From the NCBI GenBank assembly GCA_018268465.1, contig JAFDWN010000007.1, forward strand, positions 146,256 to 210,255: a DNA stretch of 64,000 nucleotides, read 5' to 3'. Under the pieces are notes generated by a model. The model searched no databases. It worked only from the letters and a program-made list of their open reading frames with translations, and was not told the DNA's origin. Shown here piece after piece: positions 7,592 to 15,181 of the stretch (position 1 is its first letter; every line of letters begins with the position of its first letter). Source of the stretch: Actinomycetota bacterium. GTDB taxonomy: Bacteria > Actinomycetota > Actinomycetes > Mycobacteriales > Mycobacteriaceae. The position numbers and the translations under genes were made by a program.

Positions 7592-8740
7592 ATGGCTGAA
7601 TCCACCGCCACCAATCCCACCCTGCTCGCCGACCAGGTTTCCTCGCTGCTCGTGCAGCCCCTCGAAGCCGCCAGCGTCGTCCTATCCAGCGGCCCGCGGA
7701 TCTTCGACACCGCCGGCGTGCTGCGCATCCCCAAGCTCACCGGGTCGTCCACGGTCGGGTTCGTCGGCGAAAACGAACTCATCCCCTCCGACCACGACAC
7801 GAACTTCGACGAGGTGGTGCTGATGCCCACCGACCGCAAGTCCATCAAGGTCATTGAGCGCTACTCGCGGGAGCTGGCCCGCCAGGCCGTCATCGGCATC
7901 GACGCCACCCTCAAGAACCGCTTGGTGAAGGTGGTCTCCGACAAGCTCGACACCGCCCTGTTGACCGGCAAGGGCCAGGCCACCAACGAGGTGCAGACCG
8001 TCACGATCACGGGTTCGCCCACCGGCGGCACCTTCACCCTCAGCTTCCGCGGCGCCACCACCTCCGGGCTGAACTACAACGCCGCCGCGTCCACCGTGCA
8101 GACCGCGCTGCAGGGCCTCGCGACCATCGGATCGGGCAACGCCACCGTCGCCGGATCGGCCGGCGGCCCCTACACCGTGACGTTCGCCTCCGCGCTGGCC
8201 GCGACCGCTGTCGACCAGCTCGTGGCCAACGGCGCCAGCCTCACCGGCGGCACACCCGCCATCGCTGTGACCACCACCGCGGAAGGAGAGTCGGCCAACG
8301 GTATCCGCGGCATCATCAACCAGCCCGGCGTGCAGACCGGGGAGCTCGACGTCACCGACGCCGATTCTCTGTTGGACGCGATCGCGCTGGCGTCGGCAGC
8401 CGAAGTCACCCCCACCAGATGGTTCCTGTCCGGGGCCGACTTCATCGCACTCCGCAAGCTCAAGGACGGCAACGACCGCTACCTGATCGAATCCGACGTC
8501 ACCAAGGACACCACCTACCGACTGTTCGGCTTGCCGGTCACCGTGACCAACAAGATGGCCACCGGCAAGGGCATCCTCGCCGACACCAGCCAGATCGCCA
8601 TCGCCCGCGACCTCGCCCCGTCGGTCACGATCCTGTCCGAGCGATACGCGGACTACGACCAGATCGGCATCCGCGTCGTCACCCGCTACGACCTCGGCCT
8701 TCTGCACCCGCAGGCCGTCATCGTCCTCACCGCCGCCTGA
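7592..8740 (+). CDS. HK97-fold major capsid protein with an inserted Ig-like domain
   Basis: A 382-residue protein. The N-terminal arm and P-domain (GVLRIPKLTGSSTVGFVGE, SIKVIERYSRELARQAVIG) and the C-terminal end (GLLHPQAVIVLTA) match HK97-type actinophage capsids. Residues about 131-232 form an insertion rich in Thr, Gly and Ala with the beta-repeat pattern NEVQTVTITGSPTGG and FTLSFRG, which looks like the Ig-like modules seen on other actinophage head and tail proteins. It may decorate the capsid surface. Length without the insertion is near 280, close to the family core. The gene follows a 116-bp leader containing a stem-loop. Confidence 0.9.
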   Translation: MAESTATNPTLLADQVSSLLVQPLEAASVVLSSGPRIFDTAGVLRIPKLTGSSTVGFVGENELIPSDHDTNFDEVVLMPTDRKSIKVIERYSRELARQAVIGIDATLKNRLVKVVSDKLDTALLTGKGQATNEVQTVTITGSPTGGTFTLSFRGATTSGLNYNAAASTVQTALQGLATIGSGNATVAGSAGGPYTVTFASALAATAVDQLVANGASLTGGTPAIAVTTTAEGESANGIRGIINQPGVQTGELDVTDADSLLDAIALASAAEVTPTRWFLSGADFIALRKLKDGNDRYLIESDVTKDTTYRLFGLPVTVTNKMATGKGILADTSQIAIARDLAPSVTILSERYADYDQIGIRVVTRYDLGLLHPQAVIVLTAA

Positions 8741-9060
8741 TGCAACCCGAAATCGTCCCCGACCACGCGGTGCCCGGGCTGCTGGCCGCCACACCAGACA
8801 GCCCGAGCGCGGTGATCCCGCTCATCACGGCGATGGCCCGGGCATACACCCGGGGCCGCGGCTTCGACGACGACGGCCGGCCCAACGACGAGGTGGCCGC
8901 CGTCATCACCACCGCGTCGGCGCGGCTGGCCGCCAACACCAAGCAGCTCAACCAGTCAGCCAGCATGGACGGGTTAGGCGCCGACACCCGCTCGTTCTTC
9001 ACCGGCTGGACCCTGGCCGAGCTGTTCGTGCTCAACCGCTACCGTCGGCGAGCCATGTAG
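8740..9060 (+). CDS. head-tail connector (adaptor) protein
   Basis: A 106-residue helical protein whose ATG overlaps the capsid stop (TGATG). The pattern VIPLITAMARAYTRGRGF, VITTASARLAAN and FFTGWTLAELFVLNRYRRR matches the small adaptor proteins that sit under the portal in actinophages. It is the last gene of the element. In a full phage, stopper, tail terminator, tail tube and tape measure would come next, but 250 bp on the integrated element ends. It could let a helper tail join this head. Confidence 0.8.
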   Translation: MQPEIVPDHAVPGLLAATPDSPSAVIPLITAMARAYTRGRGFDDDGRPNDEVAAVITTASARLAANTKQLNQSASMDGLGADTRSFFTGWTLAELFVLNRYRRRAM

Positions 9061-9310
9061 ACCGGGTGGTGGCTGGCGTCAAACCCGAACCCAGGCTGAC
9101 ATGACCTGCTCCCCGGGCAAGGACCGCCACGACCGCCGGTCGCGCGCGAGCGATACCTGCGCCAAGCCACCACCCCCAACGCTTATTCACCTGCAATAAC
9201 CGAGAATCGGCGAGAACAGCCGAGATCTAGTTAAGGCAGAATAGAAACAACATCGCAGGTAATGAGGAATTATCGGGACTGCTCAGCAATCCCAAGGACA
9301 CCCGGCGTGG
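9061..9310. other. non-coding arm next to the attachment core: inverted repeat and phased repeats
   Basis: No gene is seen. An inverted repeat joins 9064-9078 to 9160-9175 (15 pairs with one bulged base) around 81 nt, containing a smaller gaccg/cggtc pair. At 9201, 9211 and 9221 the word CGAGA recurs with an exact 10-bp spacing, one helical turn, about 90-110 bp from the core. A further inverted pair, attcacctgc (9185) and gcaggtaat (9255), flanks it. Phased repeats beside an att core are typical arm-type sites for integrase or excisionase; this is inference. Confidence 0.45.
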
Positions 9311-9351
9311 TAATCCGCAGGTCCCAGGTTCGAGCCCTGGTGGGGGCACCA
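9311..9351 (+). other. attachment core: 3' half of a tRNA-Lys gene
   Basis: The 41 bp begin in the anticodon loop (taatccgcagg), continue through the T arm (CCAGG-TTCGAGC-CCTGG) and end in the acceptor strand TGGGGGCACCA. The 5' half of the tRNA is absent: the preceding bases cannot form D and anticodon arms. The match is to the mycobacterial tRNA-Lys(UUU) 3' half, which I recall as the integration target of Tweety-type phages. So this is the att copy distal to the intact tRNA, which should lie at the other end of the element. Confidence 0.8.
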
Positions 9352-9354
9352 CAC

Positions 9355-9376
9355 ACCCGCGGCGGCAACCGCGGGT
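9355..9376 (+). terminator. stem-loop after the tRNA 3' end
   Basis: A perfect 8-bp stem joins acccgcgg (9355-9362) and ccgcgggt (9369-9376) with a 6-nt loop, 3 bp after the CCA. It would have ended the original tRNA transcript. The remaining bases to 9412 hold nothing recognisable. Confidence 0.55.
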
Positions 9377-9412
9377 ACACCCGTTGAGCTGGGCTTGACG
9401 CCCCACGACGCC

Positions 9413-9811
9413 CTACGGCTCGGTGACGGGCGCCGGGATCGGCCCGATAGGGATCGGCGGCGCGGGGATGCTGACCGGCGGCGGGGACGCCAGCACGGCC
9501 AGCACCATGTCGATGCGCCGGGTGAGCGCTTCGAAGAACTCCGGGACCACCGAGATCGGATCGATGCGGGAATCGAGTCGCACACCCATCAGCGTGGCGC
9601 GGTCGAGATCCACCACGACGTCGGTGGGGCCCGTCAGGCTCACGGACTCCAGCGCGGCCGCCCGTTGCGCCAGCTCCTGCCCCGCGGCCCGCACCGACGC
9701 GTCCACGGTGACCGCCGACAGCGCCGCGCCCATACCGACCACGGCCACCGACGCGACGGCGACACCGATCGATCGGGCCCTGCCGCACCGGCGGCCGACG
9801 ACTCGCGCCAT
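9413..9811 (-). CDS. small membrane-anchored protein, Pro-rich C-terminus
   Basis: A 132-residue protein with a basic N-terminus, one membrane segment (SIGVAVASVAVVGMGAALS, about residues 14-32), an extracytoplasmic helical region and a Pro-rich end (PPIPIGPIPAPVTEP). I recognise no domain. It lies 53 bp downstream of the Band-7 gene on the same strand and is probably co-transcribed, so it may be a partner of that membrane protein. The ATG start at 9811 has a poor ribosome site, so the exact start is uncertain. Confidence 0.55.
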   Translation of the reverse strand: MARVVGRRCGRARSIGVAVASVAVVGMGAALSAVTVDASVRAAGQELAQRAAALESVSLTGPTDVVVDLDRATLMGVRLDSRIDPISVVPEFFEALTRRIDMVLAVLASPPPVSIPAPPIPIGPIPAPVTEP

Positions 9812-9864
9812 GAGGAAATGGTGACCGATCGCGGGCCTGGTCGCCGCACGAAACGCCGAAAGCG

Positions 9865-10731
9865 TTACCTGGCTGGAACCGTCGGTACCGCCGGGGTGTT
9901 CGGCCAGCATCCCAGCGGGCTGATCCCGGCCTCGCGTGCCGCGTCGAGGCATTTGCTGACCAGTACGTTCGGGTTGTCCGAGACGGACCCGGCCAGGATC
10001 TCGTTGGCGCGCGCCTCGGCCTCGGCGGTGCGCGCGCGTTGTTCGGCGACTCGGGTGTTGGCCTTCTCCACGTTCAGCGCGTTGATGCGGCTCTGGGTGG
10101 CCTCGTCGTAGTTGACAAGCGGCACGATCACGTTGATCACTTCGATCTGGTCGCCCACTTTGGTCCGCAACTTCTCGGCGACCTCGTCGCCCAGCGCCTG
10201 CACATTGGTGCCCTCGGTGTTCTCCGGGGACAGCGGGTCGAAATCGGCGAACACCTCGTTCAGCGCCGACCGCAGCTCGCGGGTGACGAGGTTGTCGCGC
10301 ACGTTGTCGAAGTCGCGGTAATCCAGGTAGAGCGTGTCCGCGGCGGCTGGCTGGATGCGCCACCGCACGCTGTTGTCGACGTAGGCGGTGGAGTTGTTGC
10401 CCAGCCGGACGGTGGTCGCGTACTCCCCGGTGTGGTTGTCGATCTGGATGGTGCCGTTCATCTCGGTGACGGTCTGCCACGGCGCCTTGAGGTGCAGGCC
10501 ATTGCCGAGCGTGCCGCTGGGCCGGCCGAAGGTCGTCACCACCCCGATGTTGCGGGCGGACACGACGGTGAACGTGCCCAGTGCGAGGACGAGCACGGCA
10601 AGGACACCGAACAGCACGGCGAACCGCGAACCGCGGGTACGGCTCTCGGGTTTGGTTGCCATCAGCCGTGCCAGCAGCACCCCGAGCACACCGAGCAGAA
10701 ACACGACGGCAACCCAGATGTTCCACGGCAT
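9865..10731 (-). CDS. SPFH/Band-7 domain membrane protein
   Basis: A 288-residue protein with two N-terminal membrane segments (about 5-22 and 36-56), then a Band-7 domain (IGVVTTFGRPSGTLGNGLH onward, to about residue 230) and a charged coiled coil (VEKANTRVAEQRARTAEAEARANE). Such proteins form large membrane rings and scaffolds for proteases or microdomains. The start is the ATG after a GAGGG ribosome site; a longer reading frame upstream has a non-native look. It is the first chromosomal gene beyond the element apart from its small partner. Confidence 0.85.
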   Translation of the reverse strand: MPWNIWVAVVFLLGVLGVLLARLMATKPESRTRGSRFAVLFGVLAVLVLALGTFTVVSARNIGVVTTFGRPSGTLGNGLHLKAPWQTVTEMNGTIQIDNHTGEYATTVRLGNNSTAYVDNSVRWRIQPAAADTLYLDYRDFDNVRDNLVTRELRSALNEVFADFDPLSPENTEGTNVQALGDEVAEKLRTKVGDQIEVINVIVPLVNYDEATQSRINALNVEKANTRVAEQRARTAEAEARANEILAGSVSDNPNVLVSKCLDAAREAGISPLGCWPNTPAVPTVPAR

Positions 10732-10823
10732 TTCGGCCCTCTTCCCATTCGCCCGCACGCCAACTCCGGCGAATCGTATCGGTCCGCCGTACGCGCGCCA
10801 TACCGTACGTATGATCGATGTCG

Positions 10824-11180
10824 ATGTTCGACCAGCAAACACGGCCGCCGTTCTGGCGCCGCCACCCGGTGGTGAGCGGCGCGGTCGCGCTGCTCACCTG
10901 CGTGATGCTGTTCGACGGGTGGTACGTCACCGTGGGCACCGCGGCCGCCGTGGTGCTGGCGGTCGCGCTGCGCCGCCGGATCCGCGCCGTCACGCTGCGC
11001 GACGCGGGCCTGCGCGCCCGCGCCGACTACGAATACCGGCTGAGCCTGGCCGGCGACCCGCGCGGCACCTTCGGGCGCTATCCGCCGGTGCAAGCCGGCT
11101 GGTTCCCCGATCCGCACAACCGGCTGCTGATGCGCTACTTCGACGGCACAGTCTGGACCCGCCACGCCGTGTACCGGTAA
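10824..11180 (+). CDS. DUF2510 membrane protein
   Basis: A 118-residue protein with two adjacent membrane segments (about residues 13-45), a basic loop and a C-terminal DUF2510 motif, AGWFPDPHNRLLMRYFDGT, which is common in actinobacterial membrane proteins and has no defined function. The ATG at 10824 is preferred because a TATGAT -10 box at 10810-10815 would place the transcript start on it, giving a leaderless mRNA; an ATG two codons earlier is possible. It is divergent from the Band-7 gene. Confidence 0.75.
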   Translation: MFDQQTRPPFWRRHPVVSGAVALLTCVMLFDGWYVTVGTAAAVVLAVALRRRIRAVTLRDAGLRARADYEYRLSLAGDPRGTFGRYPPVQAGWFPDPHNRLLMRYFDGTVWTRHAVYR

Positions 11181-11595
11181 CCCCAGGCCGGTCCCGCGTC
11201 CACAGACGGCGCGCACGGGTGTGCAATCCGCGGCCTCGCGTGGGGTCTTGGCGCGCAGGGCCGCGAGGGGCTTCGGACCGCCCGCCCGCGCGCCCAGATC
11301 GACGTTATGCGGACGTCCGCCCGCGGTTTGACTGCACATCGTGGATCTCGGCGTGGGAGCGGCCATGTAACAATCCGCGCCGCCGGCCGAAGTACTTCCA
11401 TGTCAAGGAGTTGGGCCCGAGGGGTTCCGGGGGCGCAGTCAGCCCCCGGGGGCCGCGGGGCGGCCCGCACGGCCGGCAGGGGCGAATCCGCCGGTCGGGC
11501 GGGCCGCTCCGGACGTAACTTGAGGCACTGGTGGACTGCCCGCCGACGTCGGGCACAGCTCTGACCACGTGCGTTGCCACCACGGGAGTTGAGGA
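11181..11595. other. gene-free 415-bp GC-rich spacer
   Basis: No convincing gene. The only clear structure is a perfect 8-bp stem-loop, 11427-11434 with 11442-11449 and a 7-nt loop, followed by more G-rich sequence. It may end transcription before, or shape the leader of, the TetR gene that starts at 11596. No promoter could be assigned with confidence. Confidence 0.4.
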
Positions 11596-12183
11596 GTGGA
11601 CGTGGAGACGGGTCAACGGCGCCGGCGATGGTCCGGTGTTCCCCTGCGCGACCGCCAGGCGTTGCGGCGCGATGCGCTCATCACCGCGGGCGTCCAGCAG
11701 CTCGGCAACGCCGGCGGTCCCACACTGACGGTCCGCGCGGTATGCCGCGACGCCGGGCTGACCGAACGCTACTTCTACGAGAGCTTCGCCGACCGCGAGC
11801 ATTTCGTCCGCGCCGTGTACGACGACGTGTGCAAACGCGCGATGGCCACCCTGATGACCGCCGACAGCGCACGCGATGCGGTGGAACGATTCGTCGCTTT
11901 GATGGTCGACGACCCCACCCGCGGGCGCGTTCTGCTGCTGGCGCCCGCCGTCGAGCCGGTGCTGGCCCGGTCCGGAGCGGTGTGGATGCCCACCTTCATC
12001 GAGCTGCTGCAGCGAAAGTTGACCAAGATCAGCGACCCGACCATGCAGACCATGGTGGCCACCGGGCTGGTCGGGGCGCTCACGGCGCTGTTCAGCGCCT
12101 ATCTGAACGGGCGGCTAGCCGCCACCCGGGAGCAGTTCGTCGACTATTGCGTCGACATGCTGCTCACCCGGGCGTCGAGCTAG
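11596..12183 (+). CDS. TetR-family transcriptional regulator
   Basis: A 195-residue protein. The N-terminal helix-turn-helix reads LTVRAVCRDAGLTERYFYESF with ADREHFVRAVY after it (about residues 44-75), typical of TetR repressors; the rest is the helical ligand domain. The start is a GTG; a second GTG at 11602 sits 5 bp after GAGGAG and is equally possible. It faces a secreted protein gene and lies 630 bp from desA1. A local target such as desA1 is possible but not shown. Confidence 0.85.
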   Translation: MDVETGQRRRRWSGVPLRDRQALRRDALITAGVQQLGNAGGPTLTVRAVCRDAGLTERYFYESFADREHFVRAVYDDVCKRAMATLMTADSARDAVERFVALMVDDPTRGRVLLLAPAVEPVLARSGAVWMPTFIELLQRKLTKISDPTMQTMVATGLVGALTALFSAYLNGRLAATREQFVDYCVDMLLTRASS

Positions 12184-12187
12184 CGCG

Positions 12188-12616
12188 TCACTCGTCGGGG
12201 GTGCTGACCGCCTGGAGCTCCTGCTCCTCGGCAGCCTTCGCCTGGTCGGCGGCGGCCTTCGCCTCGCGACCCTCGGGGCTGGCGACCGACGGGCCGGCGC
12301 TGGTGGCGGTGGCGTGATCGCCGTTGCAGTTCAGCGCGAGCATCACCTCGCCGCCCGAATGCCCGAATTCGCCGCCGACATCGCGCACGAACGACCCGCT
12401 CCACGCGTTGGTGACGATGCACTCGTCTTGCGGGAGCCGACCGCCCACGGTCGTCGCCACGACCGCACTGCCGCCGCTGTCGGAGATGGCCGACGACGCA
12501 TCGGCGTAGGTCTGCCCCACCACGTCGGGCGCCGCAACGGCAACACCCGAACCGAACAGCGCCATCGAAGCTGACGCAGCGACGATGCCGCTACCGAGAA
12601 CGATGAGCTTTTTCAC
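12188..12616 (-). CDS. secreted protein with PASTA-like N-terminal motif
   Basis: A 142-residue exported protein from a GTG with GGAGG ribosome site. The signal peptide (KKLIVLGSGIVAASAS, Ala-rich cleavage near AVAA, residue 29) is clear. The mature part starts PDVVGQTYADASSAI, the pattern of PASTA-type mycobacterial exported proteins, and has two cysteines that could form a disulfide (about residues 66 and 97). The C-terminal 30 residues are an Ala/Glu/Lys coiled coil. It ends 5 bp from the TetR gene in convergent orientation. Function unknown. Confidence 0.75.
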   Translation of the reverse strand: MKKLIVLGSGIVAASASMALFGSGVAVAAPDVVGQTYADASSAISDSGGSAVVATTVGGRLPQDECIVTNAWSGSFVRDVGGEFGHSGGEVMLALNCNGDHATATSAGPSVASPEGREAKAAADQAKAAEEQELQAVSTPDE

Positions 12617-12810
12617 GTGTGCCCGACCTCCGAGTCTGGGTATCTGTGCCTCTTAATTAGAGAGCCGCAATACATGGTCCGCCCGGATAGTACCGCCCCG
12701 GAAACAGTGACGCAGTCCGCATCCGACACACCGAACGAGCAACTTGATGTCACCGAAGTACACAGATATATTGACTGCAACCAACAGGTACAGATAACTG
12801 GGAGACGCCT
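12617..12810. promoter_or_regulatory. AT-richer divergent promoter region of desA1
   Basis: This 194-bp gap separates the start of the secreted-protein gene from desA1 and is the most AT-rich stretch nearby, with cttaattag at 12652-12660 and agatatatt at 12764-12772 as -10-like sequence for desA1. Divergent promoters are expected. In mycobacteria desA1 is known to be repressed by MadR; I could not recognise its operator with confidence. Confidence 0.45.
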
Positions 12811-13809
12811 GTGTCGAAAGAAATGACTGACCTGCAGTTGCTGGAGGAACTCCAGCCGGTGGTCGAGCAGTACATGGACCGCCACATGAAGATGACCAAG
12901 GACTGGAACCCCCACGACTACATCCCGTGGTCGGACGGCAAGAACTACTACGCCCTCGGCGGCCAGGACTGGGACCCCGAGCAGGCCAAACTCTCCGAAG
13001 TCGCCCAGACGGCGATGGTGCAGAACCTCCTGACCGAGGACAACCTGCCCGCCTACCACCGCGAGATCGCGATGAACTTCGGCATGGACGGCCCCTGGGG
13101 CCAGTGGGTCAACCGCTGGACGGCCGAGGAGAACCGCCACGGCATCGCGCTGCGCGACTACCTCGTCGTCACCCGCAACTGCGATCCCGTCCAGCTCGAG
13201 GAGTTGCGCGTCGAGCAGGTGACCCGCGGATTCTCCCCGGGCCAGAACCAGCAGGGCGATCTGTTCGCCGCAAGCCTGTTCGACTCCGTCATGTACGTGT
13301 CGTTCCAGGAGCTGGCCACCCGGGTGTCACACCGCAATACCGGCAAGGCGTGCGACGAACCCATCGCCGACCAGCTGCTGGCGCGCGTGTCCGCCGACGA
13401 GAACCTGCACATGATCTTCTACCGCGACGTCAGCGGGGCCGGTCTGGACATCTCGCCGAACCAGGCGATGACGTCGCTGCACCGGGTGCTGCGCAACTTC
13501 AAGATGCCCGGATTCACGGTGCCCGAGTTCCGTCGCAAGGCGGTCATCATCGCCGTCGGCGGCGTCTACGACCCCCGCATCCACCTCGACGACGTCGTGA
13601 TGCCGGTCCTGAAGAAGTGGCGCATTTTCGAGCGCGAGGACTTCAACGGCGAGGCCGCCCGCCTGCGTGACGACCTGGGCGAGCTGATCAAGGAGCTCGA
13701 GGACGCCTGCGTGAAGTTCGAGGTCGCCAAGGAACGCCGGCTGGAGCGCGAACGCAAGGTCGCCGAGAAGAAGGCGATGAAGAACCTGCTGGCCTCCACC
13801 TCGGCGTGA
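12811..13809 (+). CDS. desA1: acyl-[ACP] desaturase DesA1
   Basis: A 332-residue soluble di-iron desaturase that introduces a double bond into long acyl chains for mycolic acids. Two metal-binding motifs are visible: EENRH (Glu107, His110) and DENLH (Glu197, His200), with Glu76 and Glu167 as the other expected ligands. The sequence WNPHDYIPWSDGKNYYALGG is nearly invariant in mycobacterial DesA1. The start is a GTG after a GGGAGA site. The stop overlaps the dus start (GTGA), so both are one operon. The charged Lys/Glu tail is typical. Confidence 0.95.
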   Translation: MSKEMTDLQLLEELQPVVEQYMDRHMKMTKDWNPHDYIPWSDGKNYYALGGQDWDPEQAKLSEVAQTAMVQNLLTEDNLPAYHREIAMNFGMDGPWGQWVNRWTAEENRHGIALRDYLVVTRNCDPVQLEELRVEQVTRGFSPGQNQQGDLFAASLFDSVMYVSFQELATRVSHRNTGKACDEPIADQLLARVSADENLHMIFYRDVSGAGLDISPNQAMTSLHRVLRNFKMPGFTVPEFRRKAVIIAVGGVYDPRIHLDDVVMPVLKKWRIFEREDFNGEAARLRDDLGELIKELEDACVKFEVAKERRLERERKVAEKKAMKNLLASTSA

Positions 13810-15005
13810 CGACGACCGCGGACACCGCGGGACAAGCGGGTACAGCGCTGCTCCCCGCGACGGCGCCGACGCTACGGATCGGGCCGATCACGCTGCGCAG
13901 CCCGGTGGTGCTGGCCCCGATGGCCGGTGTGACCAACGTCGCATTCCGCACCCTGTGCCGTGAACTCGAGGTGGCCAGGGCCGGCACGGTCAGCGGCCTG
14001 TACGTGTGTGAGATGGTGACGGCCCGCGCGCTGGTCGAACGGCATCCGGTGACGATGCACATGACGACGTTCGCCCCCGACGAATCCCCCCGATCGCTGC
14101 AGCTCTACACGGTGGATCCGGAGACGACGTACCGCGCGGCGAAGATGATCGCCGACGAGGGTATGGCCGATCACATCGACATGAACTTCGGCTGTCCGGT
14201 GCCCAAGGTCACCCGCCGCGGCGGCGGTGCGGCACTGCCGTTCAAACGGCGCCTGTTCGGGCAGATCGTCGCCGCCGCCGTCCGGGCCACCGAGGGCACG
14301 GACATCCCGGTGACGGTGAAGTTCCGCATCGGCATCGACGACGCCCACCACACCCATCTCGACGCCGGCCGGATCGCGGCGGAGGAGGGTGCGGCCGCGG
14401 TGGCACTGCATGCGCGCACCGCCGCGCAGCGGTACTCGGGGGCGGCGGATTGGGATCAGATCGCCGCCCTCAAACAGCATGTGACCAGCGTCCCGGTACT
14501 CGGCAACGGCGATATCTTCGCCGCCGACGATGCACTGACGATGATGGCGGCCACCGGCTGTGACGGAGTCGTCATCGGGCGCGGATGCCTGGGCAGGCCG
14601 TGGCTGTTCGCCGAGCTGTCCGCCGCGTTCACCGGCCGCGACATCCCCGTCGCGCCCGCACTCGGCGAGGTCGCGGACATCATCCGCAGGCACGCCGTGC
14701 TGCTGGCCGACCATTTCGGCGAGGACAAGGGTATGCGCGATATCCGCAAGCACGTCGCGTGGTATCTGCACGGATTCCCCGCCGGCGCCGAGCTGCGCAG
14801 GTCGTTGGCCCTGGTCAAGACGCTGGACGAACTCGACGCCCTGTTGGGGCAGCTCGATCCTGATGTGCCGTTCCCGGCCGCCGCGGAGGGCCCCCGGGGC
14901 CGCCAGGGCTCGGCCGCGTCGGTGGCGCTGCCCGAGGGCTGGCTGACCGACCCGGACGACTGCACCGTGCCCGCGGGGGCCGACGTCATGCACTCCGGAG
15001 GCTGA
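13806..15005 (+). CDS. dus: tRNA-dihydrouridine synthase
   Basis: A 399-residue flavoenzyme that reduces uridine to dihydrouridine in the tRNA D loop. The TIM-barrel start VVLAPMAGVTNVAFR, the catalytic-Cys motif MNFGCPVPK (about residue 126), and the FMN-phosphate motif GNGDIFAADDAL plus GVVIGRGCLGRPW are all present. The C-terminal helical domain carries the KHVAWYLHG segment. The GTG start overlaps the desA1 stop. About 60 extra residues at the C-terminus are typical of mycobacterial forms. Confidence 0.93.
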   Translation: MTTTADTAGQAGTALLPATAPTLRIGPITLRSPVVLAPMAGVTNVAFRTLCRELEVARAGTVSGLYVCEMVTARALVERHPVTMHMTTFAPDESPRSLQLYTVDPETTYRAAKMIADEGMADHIDMNFGCPVPKVTRRGGGAALPFKRRLFGQIVAAAVRATEGTDIPVTVKFRIGIDDAHHTHLDAGRIAAEEGAAAVALHARTAAQRYSGAADWDQIAALKQHVTSVPVLGNGDIFAADDALTMMAATGCDGVVIGRGCLGRPWLFAELSAAFTGRDIPVAPALGEVADIIRRHAVLLADHFGEDKGMRDIRKHVAWYLHGFPAGAELRRSLALVKTLDELDALLGQLDPDVPFPAAAEGPRGRQGSAASVALPEGWLTDPDDCTVPAGADVMHSGG

Positions 15006-15080
15006 CCGAGACGTTCCCGAGACGTCCGCTGGCTGGCTCACTCTCAGGTTGTCTCAGTACGATATGGATCTCGTCGCACC

Positions 15081-15100
15081 CGGCTCCGGTGGCGGAGCCG
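15081..15100 (+). other. perfect 8-bp hairpin in the leader of the LCP gene
   Basis: cggctccg (15081-15088) pairs with cggagccg (15093-15100) around a 4-nt loop, between a TACGAT -10-like box (near 15058) and the GGAGG ribosome site. It may stabilise the 5' leader of the cell-wall ligase mRNA. No terminator T-run follows. Confidence 0.4.
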
Positions 15101-15181
15101 CACCGAGTGCTGCTACAAGAAACAGACAGCAGAGACGTGTGTGCACTGCCGCGCACCACCAGAGCCGGAGGCCGATAGGAC

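Larger units (their letters stand above)
1..9351 (+). mobile_element. right part of an integrated tail-less phage satellite or prophage remnant
   Basis: All convincing genes here but one run on the + strand, packed with 1-4 bp start/stop overlaps. They form a head module: DUF3631 ATPase, HNH nuclease, large terminase, portal, MuF-like protein, scaffold, capsid and connector. No tail, lysis or integrase gene is seen. The right boundary is a 41-bp copy of the 3' half of a tRNA-Lys gene, beyond which typical chromosomal genes begin. The left boundary and integrase must lie outside the window. Known relatives in layout are capsid-encoding satellites (cf-PICI) and the mycobacterial phiRv1/phiRv2 elements; membership is my inference. 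A decayed full prophage is the alternative, but every gene seen here is intact. Confidence 0.85.

Noticed and set aside
9263-9351. Complete tRNA gene ending at 9351
   Set aside because: Only the anticodon-loop-to-CCA half is present; preceding bases cannot form the D arm, 5' anticodon arm or acceptor strand.
12188-12616. Secreted protein as a PASTA kinase fragment
   Set aside because: Only one short PASTA-like stretch and a signal peptide are present; no kinase part is nearby, so it is annotated as a secreted protein only.
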